Shown here one piece after another: positions 9,572 through 20,774 of a stretch of 64,000 bases of DNA (position 1 is the first letter of the stretch; each line of letters opens with the position of its first letter). The DNA is from Sphingobium sp. BYY-5 (GTDB lineage: Bacteria > Pseudomonadota > Alphaproteobacteria > Sphingomonadales > Sphingomonadaceae), in NCBI RefSeq assembly GCF_022758885.1, contig NZ_JALEBH010000002.1, forward strand, positions 1,131,501 through 1,195,500, read 5' to 3'. The notes beneath the pieces are model-generated. The model ran no database searches and had not been told where the DNA came from. It saw only the letters and a list, made by a program, of their open reading frames with translations. The translations under genes were made by a program, and so were the position numbers.

Positions 9572-10326
9572 CACCCTTCCTCCACCTGGGGCGTGAACAT
9601 ATAGCCGCCCAGCCTCACTGTCTTGATCAGCGTGGGGTCGCGTGGATCTGTTTCGATTTTCTGCCTGATCCGGCTCACATGAACGTCGATGCTGCGATCG
9701 ATCTGCCCCACCGGCCCGCCGTGAACGCTTTCGATCAACTGTTCGCGCGAGAGAACCCGGCCGAAATTTCGGCAAAAGGCGAGAAGGAGATCAAATTCCA
9801 CGCTTGTCAGCGCGACTGTCACCCCCTCGGGATCGCACAACCGTCGCGTGGCAGGGTCGATCACCCAACCGTCGAACGCAAGCGGCTTTGCTCTTTCTCT
9901 CGCAGAATCGATACCGCTTCGCGTGCGACGAAGGAGAGCACGGATGCGTGCTATGAGTTCGCGGGAATTAAACGGCTTGGGGAGATAGTCATCGGCGCCG
10001 ATTTCGAGACCGATGATGCGGTCGACATCCTCACCGCGCGCAGTAACCATTATGATCGGTATGTCGGATGACGCGCGCAGCCGACGGCAGATACTCAGCC
10101 CATTCTCCCCCGGCAGCATCAAATCCAGCACGATAAGGTCGACCTGCCCGCGACCGAGGAAGCCGTCCATCTCCCACGCCGATCGGGCCGCGGACGCACT
10201 GAAGCCGTTATCGGATAGCATGTCTACAAGCAGGCGAGAGATTTCCGGATCATCTTCTACAAGCAGGATGTGGGGCGTTGATGCCAACGACCGCATGAGT
10301 GCCGGAGAGCGCGTCTTTTCCGTCAT
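9571..10326 (-). CDS. OmpR-family response regulator
   Basis: About 251 residues from the ATG at 10326. The receiver domain shows ILLVEDDPEIS (acidic pocket), LIVLDLMLPGENG (phosphoacceptor Asp), MVTARG and LPKPFNSREL (conserved Lys). The C-terminal winged-helix domain carries LTSVEFDLLLAF and the HVSRIRQKIETDP recognition region. It is the first gene of a regulator-kinase pair with an ATGA overlap, and the MipA-adaptor-pump operon lies downstream on the same strand. The signal it answers to is unknown. Confidence 0.93.
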   Translation of the reverse strand: MTEKTRSPALMRSLASTPHILLVEDDPEISRLLVDMLSDNGFSASAARSAWEMDGFLGRGQVDLIVLDLMLPGENGLSICRRLRASSDIPIIMVTARGEDVDRIIGLEIGADDYLPKPFNSRELIARIRALLRRTRSGIDSARERAKPLAFDGWVIDPATRRLCDPEGVTVALTSVEFDLLLAFCRNFGRVLSREQLIESVHGGPVGQIDRSIDVHVSRIRQKIETDPRDPTLIKTVRLGGYMFTPQVEEG

Positions 10327-10427
10327 GAGGCTATTTTGATTAGCAGCGCCGGGCACGTCAGCAACTCAAATATGTCTTTTTGTTAAGGCGTAGGTCGCAA
10401 CGCATGGTCATGGACGGGGTGGTCGGT

Positions 10428-10631
10428 TTAATGCGTCTTCATCAATGCCGGATGCACATCGAGCGAGTAGGGCAGGGGGCTATGCCGTGAGAGACTGCCA
10501 CTCGCCCTGAGCGGCCGAGCTCCTTCTTTGTAGGCCTTCCGATCGGTGAGATGACGTTCGAGGGAGAAGTGATTGTGGAAATTGGCATGGACGGAGACGA
10601 ATTTCAGCAGTGCTTCATTCGCCTGAATCTG
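10428..10631 (-). pseudogene. C-terminal remnant of an IS6-like transposase
   Basis: Read on the minus strand, this stretch gives ALLKFVSVHANFHNHFSLER followed by HLTDRKAYKE. This closely resembles the end of IS6-family DDE transposases, where a short region after the last catalytic Glu reads like F-x-S-V-H-A-x-x-H-N-H-F-x-x-E-R-H-L. No start, catalytic core or terminal repeats are present, so it is a dead fragment. Confidence 0.55.
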
Positions 10632-10831
10632 AGCATCGCCTGTTGTCTTCGTCGCTAAGGTTGGTGGCTACTGTCGATATAATTGTTGGTTCACCGGCTG
10701 ATTTCCTGTCTCGCGAATGCCGCGCCAATGAAGCTTAGGCCGTCATAGGCTGTTTGTGGATCGGTTTTCGGGATTTGCTAGGCGGCATCGGTTTTGATTC
10801 AGGCTCAGGATGTGGACGCTGCCGGGGGCGA

Positions 10832-11490
10832 ATGGCCCAGATTGCCGAGAAAACGAAGCGCTACCCGAGTGATCTGACCGACGAGGAATGGGAGCGGATA
10901 ACGCCGATGATGCCCAGGCCCGGGCGTCGCGGTCGGCCTCGCGAGGTGGATTTTCGCGAAGTGATCAATGCAGTTCGCGATCTGGTTCGTTCGGGGTTTG
11001 GCCGGGGCGGATGCTGCCGATCCATTTTGGAGCTTGGCAAACGGTCTATGGCTGGTTCCGAGAACTGGCCCGTAGGTTTCTGTTCCAGACCATTCACGAC
11101 ATCGAACTGACGCTGGATCGTGAGCGCCAGGGCCGGGAGGTCAGTCCGAGCGCAGCGGTGATCGACAGCCAGTCAGTCAAGGCGCTATCGGCAGAGTAGC
11201 GCGGGTTTTATGCAGGCAAGAAGATCGTCGGGCGCAAACGCCACATTGCTGTCGACACCGATGGCCGGCTGCTGATGGTCCCCATTATTACCGCCGACAT
11301 TTCGGACAGTGTGGGCGCGCCGACGATCCTTGATGGTATTCGCAAGCGTTAGCCATGGTGAAGCATCTCTTTGCCGACGGCGCTTATGACCGCCTGAAAC
11401 TCATGGACAAGGCCAGCTATCTCGATTTCGTCGTTGAGGTCATTCGTCGCAGCGATCAGCAAAAGGGCCTCAAGGTGCCGCCGCGCCACT
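10832..11490 (+). pseudogene. Broken IS5-family transposase
   Basis: Starting at the ATG at 10832 the frame reads RYPSDLTDEEWERITPMMP, a hallmark of the IS5 transposase N-terminus. The frame shifts near 10990-11010 and the next block reads FGAWQTVYGWFRELAR and AAVIDSQSVKA. A stop follows at 11197, then GRKRHIAVDTDGRLL, another stop near 11350, then HLFADGAYDR and a truncated tail. At least one frameshift, two stops and loss of the C-terminal catalytic region show it is inactive. No terminal repeats were identified. Confidence 0.8.
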
Positions 11491-11577
11491 GTTGGGGTGG
11501 ACGGCACCGTACGGCATCGAAATGTGCCAGAGTGAGTCGTTGCGAACTCAAGCAGGAGGCCGTCCATCCCAACAGTG
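11487..11577. repeat. Imperfect inverted repeat (18-bp arms, 55-bp loop)
   Basis: The left arm at 11487-11504 and the right arm at 11560-11577 are inverted copies differing at one of 18 positions (CACTGTTGGG then G or A, then TGGACGG). The pair sits exactly where the IS5-family transposase reading is lost, so it may be a small inserted palindromic element or an end structure of the decayed IS. Confidence 0.55.
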
Positions 11578-11780
11578 ACCGCTACAGGTCGCGACGCTGT
11601 TTGGAACTCGCGCTGCGGAAACCATCTTGGCTAGCGGTCATGTGCAACCGCAACAAAGGCTGGACATATGAACGCAAGCGATCCGATCAAAAACATATGC
11701 ATGCATCTTGCAAGCTGGGGCCGTCCACATATGGGCCGTCGAGCGTAACCGCCCCAGAAGCTGATCAGCGAGGTAGCGGC

Positions 11781-12367
11781 TCAGAAACGGTAGGAGAGCA
11801 TGAGGTCCCCCGCCGATATCCCGGAACCCGGATGGTGAGCCGTAAGGCCGCTCGCGCTCGCGCTAGCTTGGTCGATCCCGAAATAGGTCCGGCTATGCTC
11901 CGCGTTCGCCAGCATGCCGTTATGGGTGTTCGATATTTCATGGATGAGCGCGAGTTCGACATGCTGCGGTTCTTCCAAGCGCGTTGCCGCCGAACCGATA
12001 GCTGACGAAACCACCCGTCTCGATCGCGGTGTCGATCTCTGGAAGCAGGCCAACGGGACGATCGGCATCCCTGCGTTGTAGGAGCGGTCCGATGACCGGA
12101 CCGATCGCGAACCATGGGTCCGACGAGACATCGACCCGTGCACCAGCCCCGCGAATCTGAAAATTGATGTCACCCTAGCAAATGTCTGCGACGGCGATTG
12201 GAAACGGACGGACATCACTGGCAACATAATGCCCAGACGACGCCAGCTCCGAGCGCGAGAATGTCCTGACGCGCGCCATCGTCCGGTGTCGTCGTCTGAG
12301 CATGGCCGGCGGTGGTGGTCATGACTGCCGCACAGGCAAACGAGATCGAGAGGAATATACGTATCGA
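11781..12367 (-). pseudogene. Decayed MipA/OmpV family gene
   Basis: On the minus strand a GAAGGAG ribosome-site-like sequence (12378-12384) is followed by a signal-peptide reading IRIFLSISFACAAVMTTTAG then HAQ, without a usable ATG. The frame then closes at a stop after ALGAGVVWALCCQ. In a second frame VDVSSDPWFAIGPVIGPLLQ and TGGFVSYRFGGNALG appear. The last block, HSRTYFGIDQASASASGLTA, and the end LMLSYRF match the family C-terminus, in a third frame. At least two frameshifts and a lost start make it a pseudogene. It is a diverged paralogue of the intact MipA/OmpV gene at 7279-8070. Confidence 0.65.
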
Positions 12368-12589
12368 CAGGACTCCTTCGTGGGGACTCAATTGGGGGGG
12401 CACCGAAGGTGCATGGTCAGGAGCTTCCTCTGGTGGCCAGTCGAGGGCGCCGGTTTCAGGAGGCGTGTTTGACGACTTCGCCTCGGATTGGGGCTGGTGG
12501 GGTGCCCCTGATCCGAATTCAGTTCGTCACCATCCTCGCCAGCCGCATCCCGAGCACCACGCGAAGGCTAAAGAGCCCAAGGCTTAAGG

Positions 12590-13270
12590 TCAGAAGCGGA
12601 AGCCTGTGGCGATAGCATAGGTGCAGGCCGCGGCGATGACGATGCCGACAAGTGCCTTCCATGGCGATGCTTCGACATGATCGATCATATCCTCTGCGGA
12701 TGCGGCACGGTGGCCATGGATCATGGGACCGACCAGATCATGGCGCAGGCGCAGTAGATAGAAGAGGATCGCGACCACATGCAGTGCGGTCAGCGCCAGC
12801 AGCAGGTTGAACAACACACCATGGATGTCCGACGCGCTGCGCCCCTGGTCGAAGCTAACATAGTCGGCGAGCGGCCCGGATTCGAGGCCATCCACATCCA
12901 CGGCGAACAGCCCCGCTGTCACCATTCCCATCAGGGCCGCGAGCATCAGCAGCACGCTCCAGCCGCCGACCGGATTATGACCGGGCGTGGCGCGATATGG
13001 GCGTTGCCCGAGCGTGCGAAGATAAGCGATGGCCGCGCCCGGTCCGCGCACGAAATGCGCAAAGCGAGCTGTCCTCCCACCGAAAAAGCCCCAATAGAGG
13101 CGGAAGGCCAGCAGGAAGAGGATGGCGTAGCCCGATAGGCGGTGCCATTCCATCTCATGCCGCTCGCCACTCCACCAGGAAAAGGCGAGCAGGCCGACCA
13201 GCAGCCAGTGGAACAGCCGAATATAAAGATCCCATATCCGGACGTGCAGGGACGCGGCAGCGGCGGGCAC
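12590..13270 (-). CDS. Cytochrome b561 / NiFe-hydrogenase-type b-haem protein
   Basis: A 226-residue protein with four predicted membrane helices: LYIRLFHWLLVGLLAFSW, GYAILFLLAFRLYWGFFGG, WSVLLMLAALMGMVTAGLF and IHGVLFNLLLALTALHVVAI. His residues in the first and last of these (FHW, ALHVV) and in the HRLSG and IHG segments are the likely haem ligands. It belongs to the small cytochrome b family that pairs with soluble c-type cytochromes to pass electrons to or from the quinone pool. It lies 2 bases downstream of the cytochrome c' gene on the same strand, so the two are surely co-transcribed and probably partners. Confidence 0.85.
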   Translation of the reverse strand: MPAAAASLHVRIWDLYIRLFHWLLVGLLAFSWWSGERHEMEWHRLSGYAILFLLAFRLYWGFFGGRTARFAHFVRGPGAAIAYLRTLGQRPYRATPGHNPVGGWSVLLMLAALMGMVTAGLFAVDVDGLESGPLADYVSFDQGRSASDIHGVLFNLLLALTALHVVAILFYLLRLRHDLVGPMIHGHRAASAEDMIDHVEASPWKALVGIVIAAACTYAIATGFRF

Positions 13271-13272
13271 GG

Positions 13273-13761
13273 TCAGGTATCGGCACGAAACTGGCGATGG
13301 CAGGCGGCACAGGTCGCGCCGGTCGCCTTGGCCTGGACGCGGATCGCTTCGGCATTGCCGCCATTGGCGACGACCACCAGCTTGCCGGATTCGCCGATCA
13401 ACTTGGCCATCTGCGCGTCGAAGTTAGCGCGGTCGGTCCAGATGTTCGGCAGCGCGTCGGTGGGAACACCGGCAGCCGGGCCGCTGCCGGCGGGGAAGAA
13501 TTTGGGCTGTTCGCGTGCCGTTGTGGCGAGGGCCTGGGCTGCAGCGACTAGCGTGGCCTTCACAGGTGCATCGCTCTTGAGCTGGTCGTTCAGTGCCTTC
13601 ATGGCGGCGCCCATCTTCTTATAGCCCGCCTGGCGTGCGGCTATGGCCGCCTTGGGTGCGGAACTGGCTGCGGGCGCGGCTGTCAGCGGCCCCATCGTTG
13701 CGAGTGCGGCAAACGCCGCTGTGAGCAAGGCTAGGGTTCGATGAGTTGGCGATATGGTCAT
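13273..13761 (-). CDS. Cytochrome c' (class II c-type cytochrome)
   Basis: About 162 residues with an N-terminal signal peptide ending near LTAAPAASSA. The single haem motif CAACHRQFRADT lies at the extreme C-terminus, the defining layout of class II cytochromes. The four-helix-bundle region between them contains KKMGAAMKALNDQLKSDAP. ATG at 13761 was preferred over GTG at 13773 because AGCAGG lies at a usable distance from it. It lies between the ankyrin gene and the cytochrome b561 gene. The family binds NO or shuttles electrons in the periplasm; which applies here cannot be decided. Confidence 0.88.
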   Translation of the reverse strand: MTISPTHRTLALLTAAFAALATMGPLTAAPAASSAPKAAIAARQAGYKKMGAAMKALNDQLKSDAPVKATLVAAAQALATTAREQPKFFPAGSGPAAGVPTDALPNIWTDRANFDAQMAKLIGESGKLVVVANGGNAEAIRVQAKATGATCAACHRQFRADT

Positions 13762-13787
13762 GCGATAATTCACCCTGCTAGATGCTG

Positions 13788-15149
13788 TTAGTTTTGGGGA
13801 ACGGTTTGCAGAGTGGCACCCGCCATCTGCACTGCGGTCTTGTCGGGAAAGACTGAGCGAAAAATCTGCTTCACCTCGGCCAGGCCATTGTCCGCCATCT
13901 GTGCGGCGGTGGCGCCGGATTTGCTCTGGATATCGGTGCGTGCGCCATGCGCAGCGAGGATACGCAGCATTCCCTCCAGTTCGAGCTGGACCCCACCGCC
14001 GATCAGCAGGTGGAGCGGGGTCATGCCGCTTGCGTTGGCGACATTAACATCGGGGGCAAGGCCAAGGGCATAGTCGAGCGTGGCCGCGCTGCCGCCGCGG
14101 GCCGCCGCCAGCACCACATTGGTGCCATCCACCGCGACGAAGCGCGGATCGGCGCCCGCAGCGAGCAGCAGCTTCATCGCGGTTTCATGTCCGTTGGCGG
14201 CGGCGATCAGCAGAGGCGGCGTCGGCGGTATGGGTGGTGGCGGCTGGCCGAAATTCGCTTCCGTCACCCACTTGATGCGCGACGAGCCGGTCAGACCGTT
14301 GGGATCGGCGCCCTTTGCCAACAACAGGCTGATCAATCTGGCATCGCCGCCGGCCGCTGCGCTATGGAGCGGTTGCTCGCCGGTCCGGTCGCGTTCGGCC
14401 AGGTCCGCGCCACGCGGGACCAGCAGGGCGGCGGCACCGTAATTCTTCTGATAGAGCGCCAATTGTATCGCGCTGCTATTTTCGGGGCCGCGATAACGGC
14501 TGTCAGCGCCCGCCGCGAGCAGGGCTTCGCTGGCCGGGACGACACCGCTCTTGATAGCGAAGAAGAGGGGGGTGAAGCCGCCCTTCGACACCCGGTTCGG
14601 GTTCGCGCCGGCCTTCAGCAGCAGGGTGATCGCTTCGGTCCGGCCGGACGCTGCGGCCCACATCAGCGGCGTCTGGCCGCGGCTGTCGGGCCTGTCGGCG
14701 GGGGCGCCTATGGCCAGCATGCGCGCCACGGCGTCGGCCGGGCCATAGCGGGCGCAGATGGCAAGCGGGGTCGCGCCATCGGCACGCGCCGCGCGGATAT
14801 CGGCGTGCGCGTCGAGCAACTGCGTGACGATCCCGGCATCGCCCAGTTCGCAGGCAAGCGACAGCGGCGTGACGCCGTCCTGGTCACCGTCGTTCGCGGT
14901 CGCACCGCCGGCCAGCAGGGTGGCCACCATCGCCGGGTTCTGGATATTCACCGCCCAGGCGAGCGGCGTGGCGCTGAAGGCGAGGCGCTGGTTGGGATTG
15001 GCGTGCTGCGTCAGCGCCGTCTGGGCACCGACCAGATCGTTCGCCTGGATTGCACGCGCTAGCCCGTCGTCCACGGTACGCGCCTGGACGGTGCCGCCCC
15101 ATGCGAGCAGGGCGAACAGGACGATGACTGGGCGGACGGGATCATGCAT
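13788..15149 (-). CDS. Exported ankyrin-repeat protein
   Basis: About 453 residues. It opens with a signal peptide (VIVLFALLAWGGTVQA) from the ATG at 15149, which overlaps the DUF1552 stop by 8 bases. Almost the whole mature chain is ankyrin repeats, with units such as GVTPLSLACELGDAGIVTQL, GQTPLMWAAASGRTEAITLL and GMTPLHLLIGGGVQLELEGM, roughly nine or ten in all. Ankyrin arrays bind proteins. Its place after the DUF1592 and DUF1552 genes and before two cytochromes suggests a scaffold or chaperone for a periplasmic complex made of these products; that is inference. Confidence 0.85.
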   Translation of the reverse strand: MHDPVRPVIVLFALLAWGGTVQARTVDDGLARAIQANDLVGAQTALTQHANPNQRLAFSATPLAWAVNIQNPAMVATLLAGGATANDGDQDGVTPLSLACELGDAGIVTQLLDAHADIRAARADGATPLAICARYGPADAVARMLAIGAPADRPDSRGQTPLMWAAASGRTEAITLLLKAGANPNRVSKGGFTPLFFAIKSGVVPASEALLAAGADSRYRGPENSSAIQLALYQKNYGAAALLVPRGADLAERDRTGEQPLHSAAAGGDARLISLLLAKGADPNGLTGSSRIKWVTEANFGQPPPPIPPTPPLLIAAANGHETAMKLLLAAGADPRFVAVDGTNVVLAAARGGSAATLDYALGLAPDVNVANASGMTPLHLLIGGGVQLELEGMLRILAAHGARTDIQSKSGATAAQMADNGLAEVKQIFRSVFPDKTAVQMAGATLQTVPQN

Positions 15150-16482
15150 GGGCCAGCGCCGCGAACGGACCTGTGCTGTCGCCGAAACTGGTTGCGGGCA
15201 CATCCAGCAGATGCAGCGCGCTCAGCAGCAGGTTGGACATGGTAGTCCCCTTTTGCGCAACGATATGCCGGTCGCCCGGCACCAGTCCGCCCGCTACGAT
15301 GACGGGCAGGTCCATATGATCATGTTCGTTGGGATCGCCGAAGGCCGATCCGCGCAGCACCAGCGTGCGGTCCAGCAGCGACCCCTCGCCATCTTTCACC
15401 GCCTTCATCCGATCGAGATAATAAGCGAAATATTCCATATGATGCCGATTGATCCGCGCCAGCTTCGCCATCTTTTCCGGGTTGTTGCCGTGATGGCTGA
15501 GCATATGGTGCGAATCCGGCACGCCGATTTCGGGATAGGTGCGGTTGCTGAGTTCGCGCCCGATCATGAAGCTGCCGACGCGGGTGATGTCGGCTTGCAT
15601 CGCCAGCACCTGCAGGTCGATCATCAGGCGGACATGCTCATCGAACGAATCCGGGATGCCCGCCGGGCGCTCAAGCCCGGCCGCCTCGGCGCCGCCGCCC
15701 GAGGCAATGGAACGCTGGATGCGCCGTTCGATGTCGCGGGTCGCCTCCAGATATTCGTCCAGCTTGTGGCGGTCCTCCCTGCCGAGCGTGCCGGACAGGC
15801 GGGCGCTGTCGTCCATCACGAAGTCCAGGATGCTCGATTGCCGCCGCAACTGGACAAGGCGGCTCTGGGCATCCAACGCGTCGCCATCGCCGAACAGCCG
15901 TTCGAACACGTCGCGCGGATTGGCGGTGACGGGTAGCGGCACCGTCGGGTTCCGCCAACTGATGCCGTTGGTATAGGCGCAGCTATAGCCGATGTCGCAG
16001 CTTCCCAGCAGGCTGGCCTGGTCGATGCCCAGTTCCAGCGAACTGAGCTGGGTCGCGTCGCCCAGGTGGTTGGCATAGGCCTGATCGACCGAAATGCCGC
16101 AATGTATGTCGGTGCCCTCGGTCTGCTTGACGTGGACGCCGGTGATGAAGGCGGGGCAGGAGCGGCCATGCCCCGCAGGCCGATCGCCCATCGCCGCCGC
16201 GCTGGGATGGCCAAGGCCGGTAACGACGCTGATCTGCGCGCGGTGCGACGCCAGCGGCTCCAGCGTCGGCGGCAGTGTGAAGCCCGGCCCCTGCGTCGTG
16301 GGCAGGAACTGGTTCATCATCATACCATTGGGGGAGTAGAATATCTGCAGTCGCTTGGGCTGGGCGGCGATATCGGCTGCCTGGGCCGAAGGCATCATCG
16401 CCTCCAGCAACGGTAGCGCCATCATCGTGCCCGTGCCGCGCAACAGGGTACGGCGGCTCAAGGGCTTGCGCAGGATTATCAT
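15142..16482 (-). CDS. DUF1552 protein with Tat signal
   Basis: A 446-residue protein starting at the ATG at 16482, with GAGG upstream and 10 bases after the DUF1592 stop. Longer upstream reading is out-of-frame DUF1592 sequence. The N-terminus is a twin-arginine signal (LSRRTLLRGTGTMMALPLLE), so it crosses the inner membrane folded. The body has the DUF1552 landmarks QIFYSPNGMMMNQFLP, GHGRSCPAFITG and DSHHMLSHHGN. The family has no established enzyme activity but resembles sulfatase/alkaline-phosphatase-like DUF1501 proteins, and its gene typically sits beside a DUF1592 gene, as here. Confidence 0.85.
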   Translation of the reverse strand: MIILRKPLSRRTLLRGTGTMMALPLLEAMMPSAQAADIAAQPKRLQIFYSPNGMMMNQFLPTTQGPGFTLPPTLEPLASHRAQISVVTGLGHPSAAAMGDRPAGHGRSCPAFITGVHVKQTEGTDIHCGISVDQAYANHLGDATQLSSLELGIDQASLLGSCDIGYSCAYTNGISWRNPTVPLPVTANPRDVFERLFGDGDALDAQSRLVQLRRQSSILDFVMDDSARLSGTLGREDRHKLDEYLEATRDIERRIQRSIASGGGAEAAGLERPAGIPDSFDEHVRLMIDLQVLAMQADITRVGSFMIGRELSNRTYPEIGVPDSHHMLSHHGNNPEKMAKLARINRHHMEYFAYYLDRMKAVKDGEGSLLDRTLVLRGSAFGDPNEHDHMDLPVIVAGGLVPGDRHIVAQKGTTMSNLLLSALHLLDVPATSFGDSTGPFAALAHA

Positions 16483-16492
16483 CGTGCCAACC

Positions 16493-18982
<2,490 letters not shown>

Positions 18983-19262
18983 AACGGACAGCGGCCCATC
19001 GTCCGCCGTTCGCCCCCGAATTTGGATATGAGCGCGGACCTATGGGGGAATCAGGATTGCGTCCATTGCCGTTATCGGCACGGCAGGATCGCAAAATTAG
19101 GCCGCCCTCCCTCTGCTGCACGACAACCAGCCCGTTAATCTCCAACGGCACGAAAACCGCTCTGATTTCGGCAACGGGACGTCCGTAATATCATCATTGA
19201 ACATCATGGGAGCGGCCGTCAGAAGGACCGCCGAACCGCTTAGCGGCTTGGGGGGTGACGAG

Positions 19263-20774
19263 ATGCGGGTGGCTGCACTGTTGATGGCGCTGATATTGGG
19301 CGCCGGGCCGGTCATGGCGCGGGCGCCCGTCGGCCCTTTGTCCAACGAGGCGCGGACGGCCGCCTATCTGGATCATATCGCGGACAGCCCGCCGCGCCTG
19401 CGCATCTTCCTGCAGGCCATGCCCAAGGGCGGCGACCTGCACAATCATGCGGGCGGGGCGAATTTCGCGGAGGATTATCTGCGCTGGGCGGCGGCGGATG
19501 GCCTCTGCATCGCGACCGATAGCTATCATATCGTCGATCCGCCCTGCGACGCGCCGGGCCGGATCGCGGCGGCCGGACTGGAGCGCGACTATCCCCATTA
19601 TTCGCGCGCGATCGACGCCTTTTCGACGCGTGGTTTCGAGGCGGGCGTGGGTGATCCCATGGTGTCGGGCTATGACCGCTTCTTCGCGACCTTCGACGCG
19701 TTCGGCGCTGCCTATGGTCGGCATGTTGGCGAAGCCATGGCGCTGACACGCCAGCAGGCCGCCGCCGATCATATATCCTATGTCGAACTGGGCAGCGGCG
19801 CGCGCGCGGGCTGGCTGCTGGGCCTGAAGATGGCCGATGCGGATGCCAGCGATTTCGCCGCCCTCTATGCCAGGATCGCGCCGCTGCTGCTTGAGGCCGT
19901 TGCGAGCGCGCGCGCCGACTATGACCGTTATGAGGCGGAAGGGGCGGCGATCGATGGGTGCGGGACGGCAACGCCTCGGCCCGCCTGCGGCGTGGAGATA
20001 CGCTATCTCTACACCGCCATCCGTACCAATCCGCCCGCGCAGGTCTTCGCGCAACTCACCTTTGGTTTTGCCTTGGCCGAGGCGGATCCGCGCTTCGTTG
20101 GGGTCAACATCGCTGCGCCCGAGCATGATCCCGTGGCCGTGCGGGACTATGCGCTGCATATGGCGATGATCGCCTTCCTCAAGGCCCGGCACCCGACGGT
20201 GAAGCTGTCGCTTCATGCCGGCGAACTGACGCTGGGGCTGGTACCTTCGCGCGATCTGGCCTTTCACATTCGCGACGCGGTGGAGATCGCGGGCGCCCGC
20301 CGGATCGGCCATGGCATCGATATCACCTATGAGACCGACGCGCCGTCGCTGCTCGCGCGGATGGCGCGCGACCGGATCGCGGTAGAGATCAACCTGACCA
20401 GCAACGCGGTCATCCTGGGCGTGAAGGGCAGGGATCATCCGCTCTCGCTCTATCGCGCGGCCGGCGTCCCCGTGGTGCTGTCGACCGACGACGAAGGCGT
20501 GTCGCGCAGTGACATGACCAACGAATATCTGCGCGCCGTCACGGAGCAGGGGCTGCGCTATGCCGACCTCAAGCAGATCGTCCGGGACGGGCTGCACTAT
20601 AGTTTCCTGCCCGGCGCCAGCCTGTGGCAGGATCGCGCGGGCGGGGCACGGGTTGCGGCTTGCGCCATCATGGATGCGCCGGGGTGCAAGGCCTGGCTGG
20701 CGGGGAGTCCGAAGGCGACCAGCCAGGCGAAGCTGGAGCGCGAGTTGGAGGCATTTGAGGCTATGCCGCGCTGA
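19263..20774 (+). CDS. Exported adenosine-deaminase-like enzyme (ADGF/ADA2 type)
   Basis: About 503 residues from the ATG at 19263, which starts a signal peptide (MRVAALLMALILGAGPVMA); the upstream in-frame ATG at 19197 would bury this signal. Metal-ligand and catalytic motifs of the adenosine deaminase family are present in order: PKGGDLHNHAGGA, KLSLHAGELTLG, ARRIGHGIDI and VVLSTDDEGVSRSDM. The overall length and export signal match the growth-factor-like deaminases rather than cytoplasmic ADA. It would convert adenosine to inosine outside the cytoplasm, feeding the nucleoside uptake genes that converge on it. Its last 14 bases overlap the 3' end of the NCS2 permease gene on the other strand. 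Confidence 0.85.
   Translation: MRVAALLMALILGAGPVMARAPVGPLSNEARTAAYLDHIADSPPRLRIFLQAMPKGGDLHNHAGGANFAEDYLRWAAADGLCIATDSYHIVDPPCDAPGRIAAAGLERDYPHYSRAIDAFSTRGFEAGVGDPMVSGYDRFFATFDAFGAAYGRHVGEAMALTRQQAAADHISYVELGSGARAGWLLGLKMADADASDFAALYARIAPLLLEAVASARADYDRYEAEGAAIDGCGTATPRPACGVEIRYLYTAIRTNPPAQVFAQLTFGFALAEADPRFVGVNIAAPEHDPVAVRDYALHMAMIAFLKARHPTVKLSLHAGELTLGLVPSRDLAFHIRDAVEIAGARRIGHGIDITYETDAPSLLARMARDRIAVEINLTSNAVILGVKGRDHPLSLYRAAGVPVVLSTDDEGVSRSDMTNEYLRAVTEQGLRYADLKQIVRDGLHYSFLPGASLWQDRAGGARVAACAIMDAPGCKAWLAGSPKATSQAKLERELEAFEAMPR

Noticed and set aside
12404..12589. Small plus-strand frames near 12312-12615
   Set aside because: Gly/Ser/Pro-rich translations without motif or good start; considered intergenic.
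19194..20597. Minus-strand open frame of 467 codons
   Set aside because: Antisense to the exported adenosine-deaminase-like gene, whose metal motifs are unambiguous.
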